This document shows positions 41,153 through 49,598 of a stretch of DNA of 64,000 nucleotides, piece after piece. The position numbers were made by a program, and so were the translations under genes. The notes beneath the pieces were generated by a model. That model searched no databases, was not told the DNA's origin, and saw only the letters and a program-made list of their open reading frames with translations. The number at the start of each line of letters is the position of its first letter. Position 1 is the first letter of the stretch. Source of the stretch: Saccharospirillum sp040881935 (lineage in GTDB: Bacteria; Pseudomonadota; Gammaproteobacteria; Pseudomonadales; Natronospirillaceae). The stretch covers positions 1 to 64,000 of the forward strand of contig NZ_JBBECH010000078.1 of NCBI RefSeq assembly GCF_040881935.1, in the 5' to 3' direction.

Positions 41153-42025
41153 ATGAGCAACCCCGACCAGACCCAACGCTTTTTGTTCGACAACACCCAT
41201 ATCCGGGGTGAAATCACCGGGTTACAGCGCAGTTACCAGGAGGTGCTGGCCAAACACAATTACCCCGAACCGGTGCGTCTGCTGCTGGGTGAGTTCATGG
41301 CGGCGGTGGCGTTGCTCAGTGACACGCTGAAATTCGATGGCACGTTGAGCCTGCAGGTTCGGGGCGCTGGCCAGGTGCGTATGTTAATGGCCGAATGCCG
41401 CGACAACAGAGCCCTGCGCGCCATTGCTCAATATAACGATGATTTCAGCGCCGATCAGGCGTTACTCGGTAACGGCCAGTTAGCGATCACCATTGAACCC
41501 AAAAACGGTAAGCGCTACCAGGGCATTGTGTCGATCAACGATGGTGATCATAGCTTGAGCCATGCGCTGGAAGACTACTTCCGTCAATCGGAACAGATTC
41601 GCACCCGGGTCTGGCTCTTTGCCGACCCGCAGATCGCGACCGGTCTGCTGTTGCAAGCCATGCCGCACTCGGCCAGCGAGGGCAGTCTTGAGGTGGATGA
41701 CGATGCCTGGAACCGGGTGGTTCATCTGGCCGAAACGCTGACTCCGGAAGAGATGCTGACGCTCGACAACACCACGGTATTGCAGCGTCTGTTTCACGAA
41801 GAAAAGGTCCGGGTTTACGAGGCTCGATCACTCGAATTTGAGTGTACCTGCACCCGCGAACGCTGTGCCAACGCCATTCTGATGCTGGGTGAAGAGGAAG
41901 CTCAGGTTGTGTTGGCCGAGCAGGGGAAAATTCGCAGTGACTGTCAGTTTTGTCACCAGCACTATCAGTTTGGGCCAGAGGACGTTACCGAGTTATTCGA
42001 GTCCTATAAGCAACAGTTGAACTGA
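41153..42025 (+). CDS. hslO: Redox-regulated chaperone Hsp33
   Basis: 290 residues. Holdase chaperone activated by oxidation of a zinc centre. The four zinc cysteines are FECTCTRERC (C-x-C, about 226-228) and SDCQFCHQHY (C-x-x-C, about 262-265); an additional Cys follows the first pair. The N-terminal substrate-binding domain spans about 1-180. Follows hslR in the same direction. Confidence 0.95.
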   Translation: MSNPDQTQRFLFDNTHIRGEITGLQRSYQEVLAKHNYPEPVRLLLGEFMAAVALLSDTLKFDGTLSLQVRGAGQVRMLMAECRDNRALRAIAQYNDDFSADQALLGNGQLAITIEPKNGKRYQGIVSINDGDHSLSHALEDYFRQSEQIRTRVWLFADPQIATGLLLQAMPHSASEGSLEVDDDAWNRVVHLAETLTPEEMLTLDNTTVLQRLFHEEKVRVYEARSLEFECTCTRERCANAILMLGEEEAQVVLAEQGKIRSDCQFCHQHYQFGPEDVTELFESYKQQLN

Positions 42026-42063
42026 ATATTCAGCCCCGGCATCAACACCAGGGCTGCCAATCT

Positions 42064-42345
42064 TTAATCAAAGATCCGGTCACCCAACTGGTCGATCATC
42101 AACCGGGCCTTTACCAGGGTAAAGTTGCAGGCTTCGTCTTCACCGGCCACTAGGTCAGATCGAATAAAGGTATGTCGCTGCTCCGGTTCACCCGGCTTCA
42201 CAATAATGCCGCTCACCCGATACTGACCACCCTCGGGAATAGGGGTAGGCGTCACCTGGTACCCCTTGTACTCAATTGTCTCACCCTTCACTTCGCGCGG
42301 GCTCGCCGGGCCACCGGCCATCGCTTTCTTTAACCATCCAAACAT
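42064..42345 (-). CDS. HlyU-family protein
   Basis: 93 residues matching the HlyU family (named for the Vibrio haemolysin regulator but here the small, non-ArsR type). Segments EYKGYQVTPTPIPEGGQYRVSGIIV in pieces (about 26-50) and the conserved ending RSDLVAGEDEACNFTLVKARLMIDQLGD. The role is not established for these short members. Convergent with hslO; its upstream region is the long non-coding stretch with the sigma-54 promoter. Confidence 0.85.
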   Translation of the reverse strand: MFGWLKKAMAGGPASPREVKGETIEYKGYQVTPTPIPEGGQYRVSGIIVKPGEPEQRHTFIRSDLVAGEDEACNFTLVKARLMIDQLGDRIFD

Positions 42346-42550
42346 CGTTCATCCTTACTGCTACGGCAGTCATGCTTTTTTGTTATGACGACTGAATTCA
42401 GCCACCTGTGCACGGACTCTTGAAAAAATAGTAGACCCAGCCTCCGAAAGCCAGGATTGTACCGTCTTATTGTTACCAGGGCGTCAAATACACTGCACCA
42501 ACTGTAAAGTTAAGTTACTGAGTCGGGTGTTAAGCTCGAACGGGATTCTA

Positions 42551-42580
42551 AAAGTGTTACTGACACTTTCCAAGTGTTAC
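42551..42580 (+). promoter_or_regulatory. Candidate enhancer (UAS) sites for a sigma-54 activator
   Basis: AAGTGTTAC occurs at 42552-42560 and again at 42572-42580, exactly 20 bases or two helical turns apart. The first is part of a 19-bp palindrome, AAAGTGT-TACTG-ACACTTT (42551-42569). A third TGTTAC lies at 42471-42476. The block is about 110-140 bases before the sigma-54 promoter, the usual place for an enhancer-binding protein. As I recall, CbrB sites contain TGTTAC-like half-sites; this needs checking. Confidence 0.55.
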
Positions 42581-42686
42581 CTATACACACGTCAGTTCCG
42601 TGTAAAGCGATCTCACAATGGATACCTTCTGGTCAATTTTTGATCTATTATTTTTAAGTCATTGTTTTATATGAATTTTTTAAAAC

Positions 42687-42702
42687 TGGCACGCAGACTG
42701 CA
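42687..42702 (+). promoter_or_regulatory. Sigma-54 (RpoN) promoter
   Basis: TGGCACGCAGACTGCA matches the -24/-12 consensus TGGCACG-N4-TTGC(A/T) with one mismatch and has the strict GG-N10-GC spacing (GG 42688-42689, GC 42700-42701). Expected transcription start near 42712. No protein gene starts within the next 400 bases on this strand. Confidence 0.8.
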
Positions 42703-42711
42703 ATCTTATAC

Positions 42712-42934
42712 GCACAACGATAAAGACACCCACAAACAAAAACAAAAACAGGGTGAGATAAGAACGATACGTGCCTGCCCAAAAACAATAACAAGGGCAC
42801 AGTTTTTATTTAGGGCCTTCTAAAAACAACAACAGGGCCAGCTTAGCTGTTTAGCTAATCACGTGTTTATAACGCGCTTTATCCGCATCGATTCTCTGTA
42901 CTGATCGAGTCGCCCCATCCGGGCGATTTTGCTG
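42712..42934 (+). ncRNA. Candidate Hfq/Crc-titrating small RNA (CrcZ/CrcY-like)
   Basis: Predicted from a sigma-54 promoter to an intrinsic terminator, about 220 bases with no reading frame of note. It contains three A-rich runs: AACAAAAACAAAAACA (about 42735-42750), AAAAACAATAACAA (42781-42794) and AAAAACAACAACA (42822-42834). These have the (AAN)n pattern bound by Hfq-Crc. Pseudomonas CrcZ/CrcY are sigma-54/CbrB-driven RNAs with repeated motifs of this kind. An inverted repeat TTAGCT/AGCTAA at about 42843-42858 could form a stem. Identity is an inference; no Crc or CbrAB genes lie in the window. Confidence 0.55.
42910..42931 (+). terminator. Terminator of the candidate small RNA
   Basis: A six-bp GC-rich stem TCGCCC/GGGCGA (42910-42915 with 42921-42926) with a 5-base loop, followed by TTTTG. 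It lies about 190 bases before the next gene. Confidence 0.75.
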
Positions 42935-43118
42935 TGTCTGGCTATTTTGCCTCGCTGTTGAACCTCACTCGCTGGCCTACCTTCAGGCTTGCAACACGTC
43001 CATTGCTTTGCTCGTAACGCCGACGTGACATTTCATTCGGGTGTCTCCGTTGCCCCTGGCCTGTGCAGTACCCTGGTGAAAGCCTAAGGTAATCCCATGC
43101 TTTCCACAGGAGACTTGA

Positions 43119-43964
43119 ATGAAACTGCATGCCCTGCTCGGAAACTCCCAGAAGCTGGACGGTGGCGCCATGTTTGGCAATGCGCCCAAGGCACTGTGGG
43201 AGCGCTGGTTACCCAGCGATGACCAAAACCGCATTGACCTCAACTGCCGTTGCCTTCTGGTTCAGGAGGCTGGCCGGAACATTTTGTTTGAAACGGGTGT
43301 GGGGGCTTTCTTTCCGCCGGATCTGCGCAGTCGTTACGGGGTTCAGGAAGAGCGCCATTGTTTGCTTGAGGCTCTGGCCGACATAGACCTGGGGCCCGAT
43401 GACATCAACATCGTTGTGCTCTCCCACCTGCATTTCGATCACGCCGGTGGCCTGCTCAGTGCCTGGCAGGAAGGCCGGTCACCGCAGCTGGTATTCAGCA
43501 ACGCCTGGTTCATCGTCGGGGAGCAAGCCTGGCAACGGGCCATACAGCCGCACCCGCGCGACAAAGCTTCGTTTATTCCCGAGTTACCTGCTTTGCTTGA
43601 GGCCTCGGGTCGGCTTGAGCGCATTAACGGAACCCGCTCGAAACGACTGGGTGATGCCTATCGCTTTCACTTCAGCGATGGCCATACCCCGGGCATGCTA
43701 TTGACGGAGATTCAGACCGATGACGGCCCGCTGGTGTTTGCGGCCGATCTAATACCCGGCAAAGCCTGGGTGCACCTGCCGATTACCATGGGTTATGACC
43801 GTTTTCCGGAGGCTCTGATCGATGAAAAACGCCGCTTGCTGTCTGACTTGGCCCAACGAAACGGACGGTTGTTCTTTACCCACGACCCGAACATTGCTTC
43901 GGGCCGGGTGGTTAAAGATGAGAAAGGGCGGTTCACTCTGGCCGACGAAGCCGTGGTTATCTGA
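43119..43964 (+). CDS. Metallo-beta-lactamase-fold hydrolase
   Basis: 281 residues, cytosolic. Zinc motif SHLHFDHAGG (HxHxDH, about 109-118), a further histidine in FSDGHTPGMLL (about 191-201), then the conserved Asp in FAADLIP (about 211-217) and the final histidine in FFTHDPN. The layout is that of lactonase/AHL-lactonase-like and related MBL hydrolases. Substrate not predictable. A ribosome-binding site GGAG precedes the ATG. Confidence 0.92.
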   Translation: MKLHALLGNSQKLDGGAMFGNAPKALWERWLPSDDQNRIDLNCRCLLVQEAGRNILFETGVGAFFPPDLRSRYGVQEERHCLLEALADIDLGPDDINIVVLSHLHFDHAGGLLSAWQEGRSPQLVFSNAWFIVGEQAWQRAIQPHPRDKASFIPELPALLEASGRLERINGTRSKRLGDAYRFHFSDGHTPGMLLTEIQTDDGPLVFAADLIPGKAWVHLPITMGYDRFPEALIDEKRRLLSDLAQRNGRLFFTHDPNIASGRVVKDEKGRFTLADEAVVI

Positions 43965-43978
43965 ACGGCTATTTGACT

Positions 43979-44004
43979 ATCGGGTCAGCCAAGCCTGACC
44001 CGAT
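43979..44004. terminator. Terminator after the MBL-fold gene
   Basis: A 10-bp perfect stem ATCGGGTCAG/CTGACCCGAT (43979-43988 with 43995-44004) with a 6-base loop, followed by TGCTTGCTT. Lies between convergent genes and may act in both directions. Confidence 0.75.
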
Positions 44005-44027
44005 TGCTTGCTTCAGGAAAAGACGGA

Positions 44028-44642
44028 TCAATTAAGAATCGACACCACCAGCCGACCCGCCAGAGTGACGAGAATGACTCCGAAAATCCGCTCGAACCAC
44101 ACCGAATAGCGCTTCAGCCGCGCAAGCCAGGTGGGTGTGGAAAACAGCCAGGCCACCACCAGATACCAGCCGCCATCGATCATCATGGCGGTGGCGGCAT
44201 AGCCCAGTTTGGCCAGCACCGAGGTATCGGCACCGACTACCTGACTGAACAAGGCGATAAAAAACACCGCTACTTTGGGGTTCAGAAATACCACCAGAAA
44301 ACCATCCCGGGCGGCGCTGGCGGTCGTGGGTACGTCTGGCAATTCGGCGTTGGAGTTGGCCCGGGCGCGCAGCCCCTTTACACCCAGCCAGGCCAAATAG
44401 AGAGCCCCGCCCCACTGCAAGGCGGTGAAGGCCAAAGGTGAGGCGGTGATCAGCGCAGCCAGCCCAAAAATACTCAGCAGGGCGTAGAGCCCGATGCCCA
44501 TACCGTGCGTAAGCGCAACAACGACGCCATTGCGGCGCCCACCCGCCAGGGTTTGCTTTAGCACTACAGCGAGCGACGGGCCCGGCGACATGGCGCCCAA
44601 CATACAAATACTCACCACCGCCAACCAGGTCGTCCAGGTCAC
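44028..44642 (-). CDS. LysE/RhtB-family amino-acid exporter
   Basis: 204 residues with six membrane helices. The N-terminal signature is the SPGPSLAVVLKQTLAGGRRNGVVVALTHGMGIGLYALLSIFGL region (in pieces, about 20-62). The central segment RDGFLVVFLNPKVAVFFIALFSQ is the family's second signature (about 110-132). Such proteins export amino acids or homoserine lactones. The substrate is not resolvable from sequence. Confidence 0.92.
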   Translation of the reverse strand: MTWTTWLAVVSICMLGAMSPGPSLAVVLKQTLAGGRRNGVVVALTHGMGIGLYALLSIFGLAALITASPLAFTALQWGGALYLAWLGVKGLRARANSNAELPDVPTTASAARDGFLVVFLNPKVAVFFIALFSQVVGADTSVLAKLGYAATAMMIDGGWYLVVAWLFSTPTWLARLKRYSVWFERIFGVILVTLAGRLVVSILN

Positions 44643-44828
44643 AGTTCACCTCTACAAAGTGTTGATTTGATCATCGGAATTCGGATTACAGCGACCCGGT
44701 CGCTGATACCCTGTCAGACTAACCAATGCCAGGGGCAAAGTCATCCGCTTGAACAGCCAGTGTCTTCGAGCTGTCACCCCTCACCCCGAGCAACCTGACG
44801 CGCACCGGATACCGGGTTAATAATGGGG

Positions 44829-45257
44829 TTAAACGGGCCAGCGCATGCAGTATTGTGCGTTTGGCCCGTCTGTCGGAGCCTCCGTTTCCGGAACAATTTC
44901 GAACCCCATCGCAAAATAAAAACGCTGCGCCTGATAGTTCTCCTGAAAGACCTTAACCCGCAACTCATCGTGCAACTGCTTCACATGTTCGACCAGCTGG
45001 CGGCCAATACCCTGGCGCTGATGATCCACCTTGATGAACAAGCCGTTGATTCGCGTACCTTCCAAAGCAATGTAGCCGGCTATATCTCCGTGTCGCTCCC
45101 ACAAAAATGCCTGCTCCAGTGGTAGCCGGTGCTCGCGCAGGTGTCGCATGTCACGGGCGATATAGTCCGGGTCGATGAAGGGATGGGCGATCAGGCTGGC
45201 ATCGTGGTACAGCTCGGCCAGTTCATAAAAGTCGGTATTGGTGGCGTGTCGGATCAT
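44829..45257 (-). CDS. GNAT-family N-acetyltransferase
   Basis: 142 residues. N-terminal IRHATNTDFYELAELY, acetyl-CoA-binding loop HQRQGIGRQLVEH (about 79-91) after NGLFIKVD, and C-terminal VKVFQENYQAQRFYFAMGFE (about 99-118). The pattern resembles YjaB/PhnO-type small acetyltransferases. Substrate unknown. No close operon partner. Confidence 0.88.
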   Translation of the reverse strand: MIRHATNTDFYELAELYHDASLIAHPFIDPDYIARDMRHLREHRLPLEQAFLWERHGDIAGYIALEGTRINGLFIKVDHQRQGIGRQLVEHVKQLHDELRVKVFQENYQAQRFYFAMGFEIVPETEAPTDGPNAQYCMRWPV

Positions 45258-45344
45258 TGGTCACTCCTGCCCACACAGGGCTTCCTTAACTGGCCAGAGA
45301 GGGTAGTGGCCAGTCTAGCAGTAAGGTCCGGTTTCACCATCCAT

Positions 45345-45395
45345 AAAAAAACTCCCGTTTACGCTCCTTTGATAAAGGAGTTAAACGGGAGTTTT
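45345..45395 (-). terminator. Terminator of the iron-binding protein gene
   Basis: Two nested helices: AAAACTCCCGTTTA with its complement (45348-45361 and 45382-45395) and an inner CTCCTTT/AAAGGAG (45364-45370 and 45374-45380). On the minus strand the stem is followed by a run of T (A-run at 45345-45350). It lies 53 bases after the fbpA-like stop. Confidence 0.88.
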
Positions 45396-45447
45396 AGTAC
45401 AGGCCAGACCGGAGCCTGGCACTAGCAGTCAGTCGTCAGACGGTATT

Positions 45448-46476
45448 TCAGCGCCAGCCGACGCGGTCAAAAATACGCACGGCCGTAGGGTTATTCTCGC
45501 CCAGAGCGCTGATGTTCACATCGTCGCGATTAAAGTTGCCAAAAGATTCCAGCACCGGATCACGCTTGACGGACTCAACCACCGGGAACTCGTTGTTGCC
45601 CTGTGCGAAAATTTCCTGTGCCGCATCGGACGCCAGGAATTCGAGCAAGCGCACCGCATTGTCACGGTTCGGCGCAGTCGCAACAACACCGGCCCCGCCG
45701 ACGTTCACGTGAGTACCGCGACCGTCCTGATTCGGGAAGATGATTCCGACACGCCGTGCCTGTTCGCGGTCTGACACGTCATCTGATTTGAGCAAACGAA
45801 CATAGTAGTAATGGTTCGCGATTGCGACGTCACACTCGCCAGCGGCTACGCCAAGAATCTGATCCGTGTCGCCACCCTGGGGCTGACGGGCCATGTTGTC
45901 CACAATGCCCTGAGCCCATTCCTCGGCTGCTTCTTCGCCATGGTGCTCAACCAGAGAGGCCAGCAGTGACTGGTTGTAGATGTTGCTCGAAGAACGAATG
46001 CAAACTTCACCTTCCCAGCGAGACTCGGCAAGGTCTTCATAGGATGCAATGTCAGCAGGGTTGACCGTCTCGCGGTTGTAGTAGATGGCGCGCGCGCGCT
46101 GGCTGAAACCGAACCACAGACCCTCGGGGTGCTGCATGGCTTCTGGCAGCCGGTCTTCCAGCACATCGGAGTCAACACTCTGGAAGATGCCTTCCTGCTC
46201 GGCGCGCCAGAGGCGACCGGCGTCTACCGTCATCATCACGTCGGCCGGGCTTGCCACACCTTCGCGTTTGATGCGCTCAATCAACTGATCGGAGTCGCCT
46301 TCGATCACATTGACTTCAATACCGGTTTTCTCTGTAAATGCGCTGTACAGAGCCTCATCCGAGTCGTAATGACGGGCAGAGTACACATTCACTTCCTCTG
46401 CAAGGGCGCTACTGCCCAGGACGGCACCCGCCACGGCGGCCACCAGAATTCGTTTTGCTACAACAACATTACTCAT
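45448..46476 (-). CDS. fbpA: Iron(III) ABC transporter periplasmic binding protein
   Basis: 342 residues. Signal peptide about 1-26 (cleavage after ALA). Mature start EEVNVYSARHYDSDEALYSAFTEKTGIEV (in pieces) is typical of FbpA/FutA ferric-binding proteins. The tyrosine cluster NHYYYVRLL (about 216-224) matches the iron-coordinating tyrosines. GGGAG precedes the ATG. Divergent from the ABC ATPase gene; the intergenic region carries a Fur-like site, so iron-repressed expression is likely. Confidence 0.92.
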   Translation of the reverse strand: MSNVVVAKRILVAAVAGAVLGSSALAEEVNVYSARHYDSDEALYSAFTEKTGIEVNVIEGDSDQLIERIKREGVASPADVMMTVDAGRLWRAEQEGIFQSVDSDVLEDRLPEAMQHPEGLWFGFSQRARAIYYNRETVNPADIASYEDLAESRWEGEVCIRSSSNIYNQSLLASLVEHHGEEAAEEWAQGIVDNMARQPQGGDTDQILGVAAGECDVAIANHYYYVRLLKSDDVSDREQARRVGIIFPNQDGRGTHVNVGGAGVVATAPNRDNAVRLLEFLASDAAQEIFAQGNNEFPVVESVKRDPVLESFGNFNRDDVNISALGENNPTAVRIFDRVGWR

Positions 46477-46520
46477 TTCATGCTCCCAACATCAACCATA
46501 TTTCAGTTATCAAACACACT

Positions 46521-46539
46521 AATGATAACAATTTTTATT
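46521..46539. promoter_or_regulatory. Fur-box-like site in the divergent iron-transport promoter
   Basis: The 19-base window beginning at 46519 (CTAATGATAAC then AATTTTTA) matches about 13 of 19 positions of the Fur consensus GATAATGATAATCATTATC. It lies about 45 bases from the start of the binding-protein gene. A weaker similar stretch, GGTTATCATTCGC, is at about 46603-46615 near the ATPase start. Confidence 0.55.
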
Positions 46540-46633
46540 CGCGCTTAGATTTAACCACCGGAACAGACCGCCGTCAACACTCAAGACAATTGACACTGAT
46601 TTAGGTTATCATTCGCTAAATAGTCGCGTTAAT

Positions 46634-47812
46634 GTGCCTGTGCATCCCATGACATTATTCACCGCCAAACAACCCTCTTTCGAGCAGCCCGGCGCCGCAA
46701 CAAACCCGGTGCCGGCGCTGGAACTGCGTAACGTTGCTCATTGCTATAGTGAGGGCGCCCTGGCGGTCAGTGACGTGTCTCTATCGCTGCGGTCTGGCGA
46801 AGTGGTGTGTCTGCTGGGGCCTTCCGGGTGCGGGAAAACCACCCTGTTAAGGCTGGTCGCCGGGCTGGAAGCATTGCAGACTGGGGAGATTCATATCGAA
46901 GGTGAACTCAAGGCCAGAGGCGGCGGCCAGCAGACACCGCCCGAAAAGCGCAATGTTGGCCTGGCGTTTCAGGATTCAGCCTTGTTTCCGCACCTCACCG
47001 TGCTCGATAACGTCACCTTCGGCCTGCGTCATCTGTCCGCCATAAAACGCCAGGAACGCGGCATGTCGTTGCTGGGCAAGCTGGGCATGGCGAACCACGC
47101 GACCTCATTTCCGCACCTGTTGTCCGGTGGTCAGCAGCAACGGGTGGCACTGGCACGGGCGCTGGCGCCTGCTCCCCAGGTCATGCTGCTCGACGAACCC
47201 TTTTCCAGCCTCGACAGCCGGCTCAGAGACCAGATTCGCGACGATACCTTGCACGTACTGAAATCGGTAAATGCCGCCACCCTGCTGGTAACGCACGATC
47301 CGGAAGAGGCCATGTTCATGGCCGACCGCATTTTCCTGATGCGCGATGGCAAGCTGGTTCAAGCCGGGACGCCCACCGAGCTTTACACCCAGCCAAAAAC
47401 GCCCTTTGTGGCCACCTTCTTTGGCACCGTGAATGAGCTTGATGGCGTTGTCTGCAACGGTCATGTCGCCACACCCGCGGGCCGGGTGGCGACTCCGAAT
47501 CTCGAGGAAGCCACGGCGGTCAGCGTCTACATTCGCCCTGAAGCACTGACGGTAAAGCCGATCGGTAGCCCGACCGAGGAGGACCACCACCGTCACAGCC
47601 ATGTGCTGATGTCCCGCCTGCTGGGGCCGGTGAGCCTTATTCACCTGTGTGCACACAGCACCGGCAGCACCACCGAAGTGCATCTGCACGCCCGCGTGCC
47701 CGGGGTGTTCCTGCCAACACCCGGTCAGCCGGTTCGTCTTGAATTGAACCCGGACCTGGTGTTTGTATTCCCCCGCTACCCAGCTGCCGTTTCCGGCGAA
47801 CGAGCCGAATAA
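46634..47812 (+). CDS. fbpC: Iron(III) ABC transporter ATP-binding protein
   Basis: 392 residues from a GTG (an ATG at 46649 is equally possible). Walker A GPSGCGKTT (about 67-75), Q-loop FQDSALFPH, signature LSGGQQQR (about 162-169) and Walker B VMLLDEPFSSLD (about 183-194). The C-terminal part after about 270 is a TOBE/FbpC-type regulatory domain (YIRPEALTV). It is divergent from the binding protein, and the permease is convergent on the other side, so fbpA, fbpC and fbpB are in three transcription units. Confidence 0.9.
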   Translation: MPVHPMTLFTAKQPSFEQPGAATNPVPALELRNVAHCYSEGALAVSDVSLSLRSGEVVCLLGPSGCGKTTLLRLVAGLEALQTGEIHIEGELKARGGGQQTPPEKRNVGLAFQDSALFPHLTVLDNVTFGLRHLSAIKRQERGMSLLGKLGMANHATSFPHLLSGGQQQRVALARALAPAPQVMLLDEPFSSLDSRLRDQIRDDTLHVLKSVNAATLLVTHDPEEAMFMADRIFLMRDGKLVQAGTPTELYTQPKTPFVATFFGTVNELDGVVCNGHVATPAGRVATPNLEEATAVSVYIRPEALTVKPIGSPTEEDHHRHSHVLMSRLLGPVSLIHLCAHSTGSTTEVHLHARVPGVFLPTPGQPVRLELNPDLVFVFPRYPAAVSGERAE

Positions 47813-47835
47813 CCGACCTGCCGCCTATCGCCCGG

Positions 47836-49515
47836 TCAGCGCCCCGGGCGCGAGCGACGCATCGCAATACTCAACAAAATCACCGGTATGATTCCGACCG
47901 CGACGATGGCCAGCGACGCCGTCGACGCTTCAGCAAGGCGTTCGTCGGACGCCAGGTTATGGGCGCGTATGGCCAGGGTGTCGAAGTTGAATGGCCGCAG
48001 AATCACCGTCGCCGGCAACTCTTTCATCACATCGACGAACACCAGGATGCCCGCGGCAAACAAGCTGCCCTTCATGATCGGGGTATGCACCCGGCGCAGC
48101 GTTCCGCCAGCGGTCTGACCCAGCGTTCGGGAAGCGGCATCCATGGTCGGGGTTACCTTGCCCAGGCTCGCTTCCACGGTGTTAAAGGAGACCGCGAGAA
48201 ACCGCACAATATAGGCGTAGATCAGCACGAAGACGGAACCACTGAAAATCAGCCCGATGATGGCGCCGAAATAGTCGCGGGTGAACAGATTCAACTGCCG
48301 GTCCATCCAGGCCAGCGGAATCAGAATCCCCACGGCTACGACTGACCCCGGAATGGCATACCCCATGGCCGCTGTTCGGGTTGCCAGGCGCGTCGCCGGG
48401 CCCTGTTGCAGACGCGCGCCGTAACTGAGCAGCACCGCCAGCAGCACCGCGGCGGCGGCGGCCAGAGCCCCCAGCACCAGAGTATTGCGAGCGTACTCAA
48501 AAAACGGCCATCCCCACCGCGAATCACCGGTCTCTATCGCCATCCAACCCAGCAGCAGGCTTGGCAACACGAACCCGACCGTGACCGGCACCGCACAGAC
48601 AGCCCAGGCCAGCCAGGCTCGCCAGCCGCGTAGCGCATACTCCGGCAACGCCTGATGCCGGCCGGACGTGTTGTAATACTGCTTCTGGCCGCGTGATGCA
48701 CGCTCCAGCAAAACAACGGCAAACACAAAAGCAAGCAGACAAGCCGCCAGTTGGGCCGCCGCTACCGGCTCGCCGAGGCCAAACCAGGTGCGGTAGATAC
48801 CGGTGGTGAAGGTATCAACTCCGAAAAACTGAACCGCGCCGAATTCATTCAGGGTTTCCATCAGCACCAGCGACACGCCGCCGACCAGCCCCGGGCGTGC
48901 CATTGGCACGGCAATGCGCGCAAACATTTTCCAGGGGCTCAGGCCCAGGGTACGCCCCACATCCAGCATGCCGACCGTTTGCTCCATGAATGAAGCACGC
49001 GCCAGCATGTAGACATAGGGGTAGAGCACCAGTGTAATCAGCGTGGCAGCACCGCCCAGCGAGCGAATGGCTGGAAAATAGTAATCGTCGCGCCCCCAGC
49101 CGAAGGTGTCACGCAGCAAGGTTTGGATGGGCCCGGTGAACTGAAAGTAATCGGTATAGGCATAAGCAATAACATAGGTCGGCACCGCCAATGGCAGCAA
49201 CAGCGCCCACTCGAAGAGTCGGCGGCCGGGAAAACGGCACATCACCACCAGCCAGGCGGTTCCGGTGCCAATCAGCAAGGTTCCTATGCTAACGCTGAGC
49301 GCCAGCACGACCGTGTTCTGTACATAACGGGGAAGCACGGTACTGGCCAGATGCCCCCACACCTCTCCGGACGGGAGAAAAATATGGACCAGCACCACAA
49401 CCACAGGCAGTGCCACGACCAGTGCTATCGCAAAGGTGAGCCAGGACCAAAGGTTGAACCGGGGCCGGCCAGCACCGACTTTATTGCCCGGCAGAGCTCC
49501 TGTCGTCTGCGACAC
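47836..49515 (-). CDS. fbpB: Iron(III) ABC transporter permease, fused double unit
   Basis: 559 residues from a GTG at 49515 with GAGG upstream; a start at 49596 is in frame but adds an unlikely basic leader. Two permease halves, each with about six helices and an EAA-type loop: GRTLGLSPWKMFARIAVPMARPG in the first half and SRTLGQTAGGTLRRVHTPIMKGS in the second (each in pieces). This is the FbpB/SfuB architecture. It ends 24 bases from the convergent ATPase gene. Confidence 0.9.
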   Translation of the reverse strand: MSQTTGALPGNKVGAGRPRFNLWSWLTFAIALVVALPVVVVLVHIFLPSGEVWGHLASTVLPRYVQNTVVLALSVSIGTLLIGTGTAWLVVMCRFPGRRLFEWALLLPLAVPTYVIAYAYTDYFQFTGPIQTLLRDTFGWGRDDYYFPAIRSLGGAATLITLVLYPYVYMLARASFMEQTVGMLDVGRTLGLSPWKMFARIAVPMARPGLVGGVSLVLMETLNEFGAVQFFGVDTFTTGIYRTWFGLGEPVAAAQLAACLLAFVFAVVLLERASRGQKQYYNTSGRHQALPEYALRGWRAWLAWAVCAVPVTVGFVLPSLLLGWMAIETGDSRWGWPFFEYARNTLVLGALAAAAAVLLAVLLSYGARLQQGPATRLATRTAAMGYAIPGSVVAVGILIPLAWMDRQLNLFTRDYFGAIIGLIFSGSVFVLIYAYIVRFLAVSFNTVEASLGKVTPTMDAASRTLGQTAGGTLRRVHTPIMKGSLFAAGILVFVDVMKELPATVILRPFNFDTLAIRAHNLASDERLAEASTASLAIVAVGIIPVILLSIAMRRSRPGR

Positions 49516-49598
49516 AGTTGACCTCGACCTCGAATGGAAGAAAGAGAAAGGGCGGGAGTATAGAGAATGAGGCCTTCCCTGACCATGAGTTAGCACCT

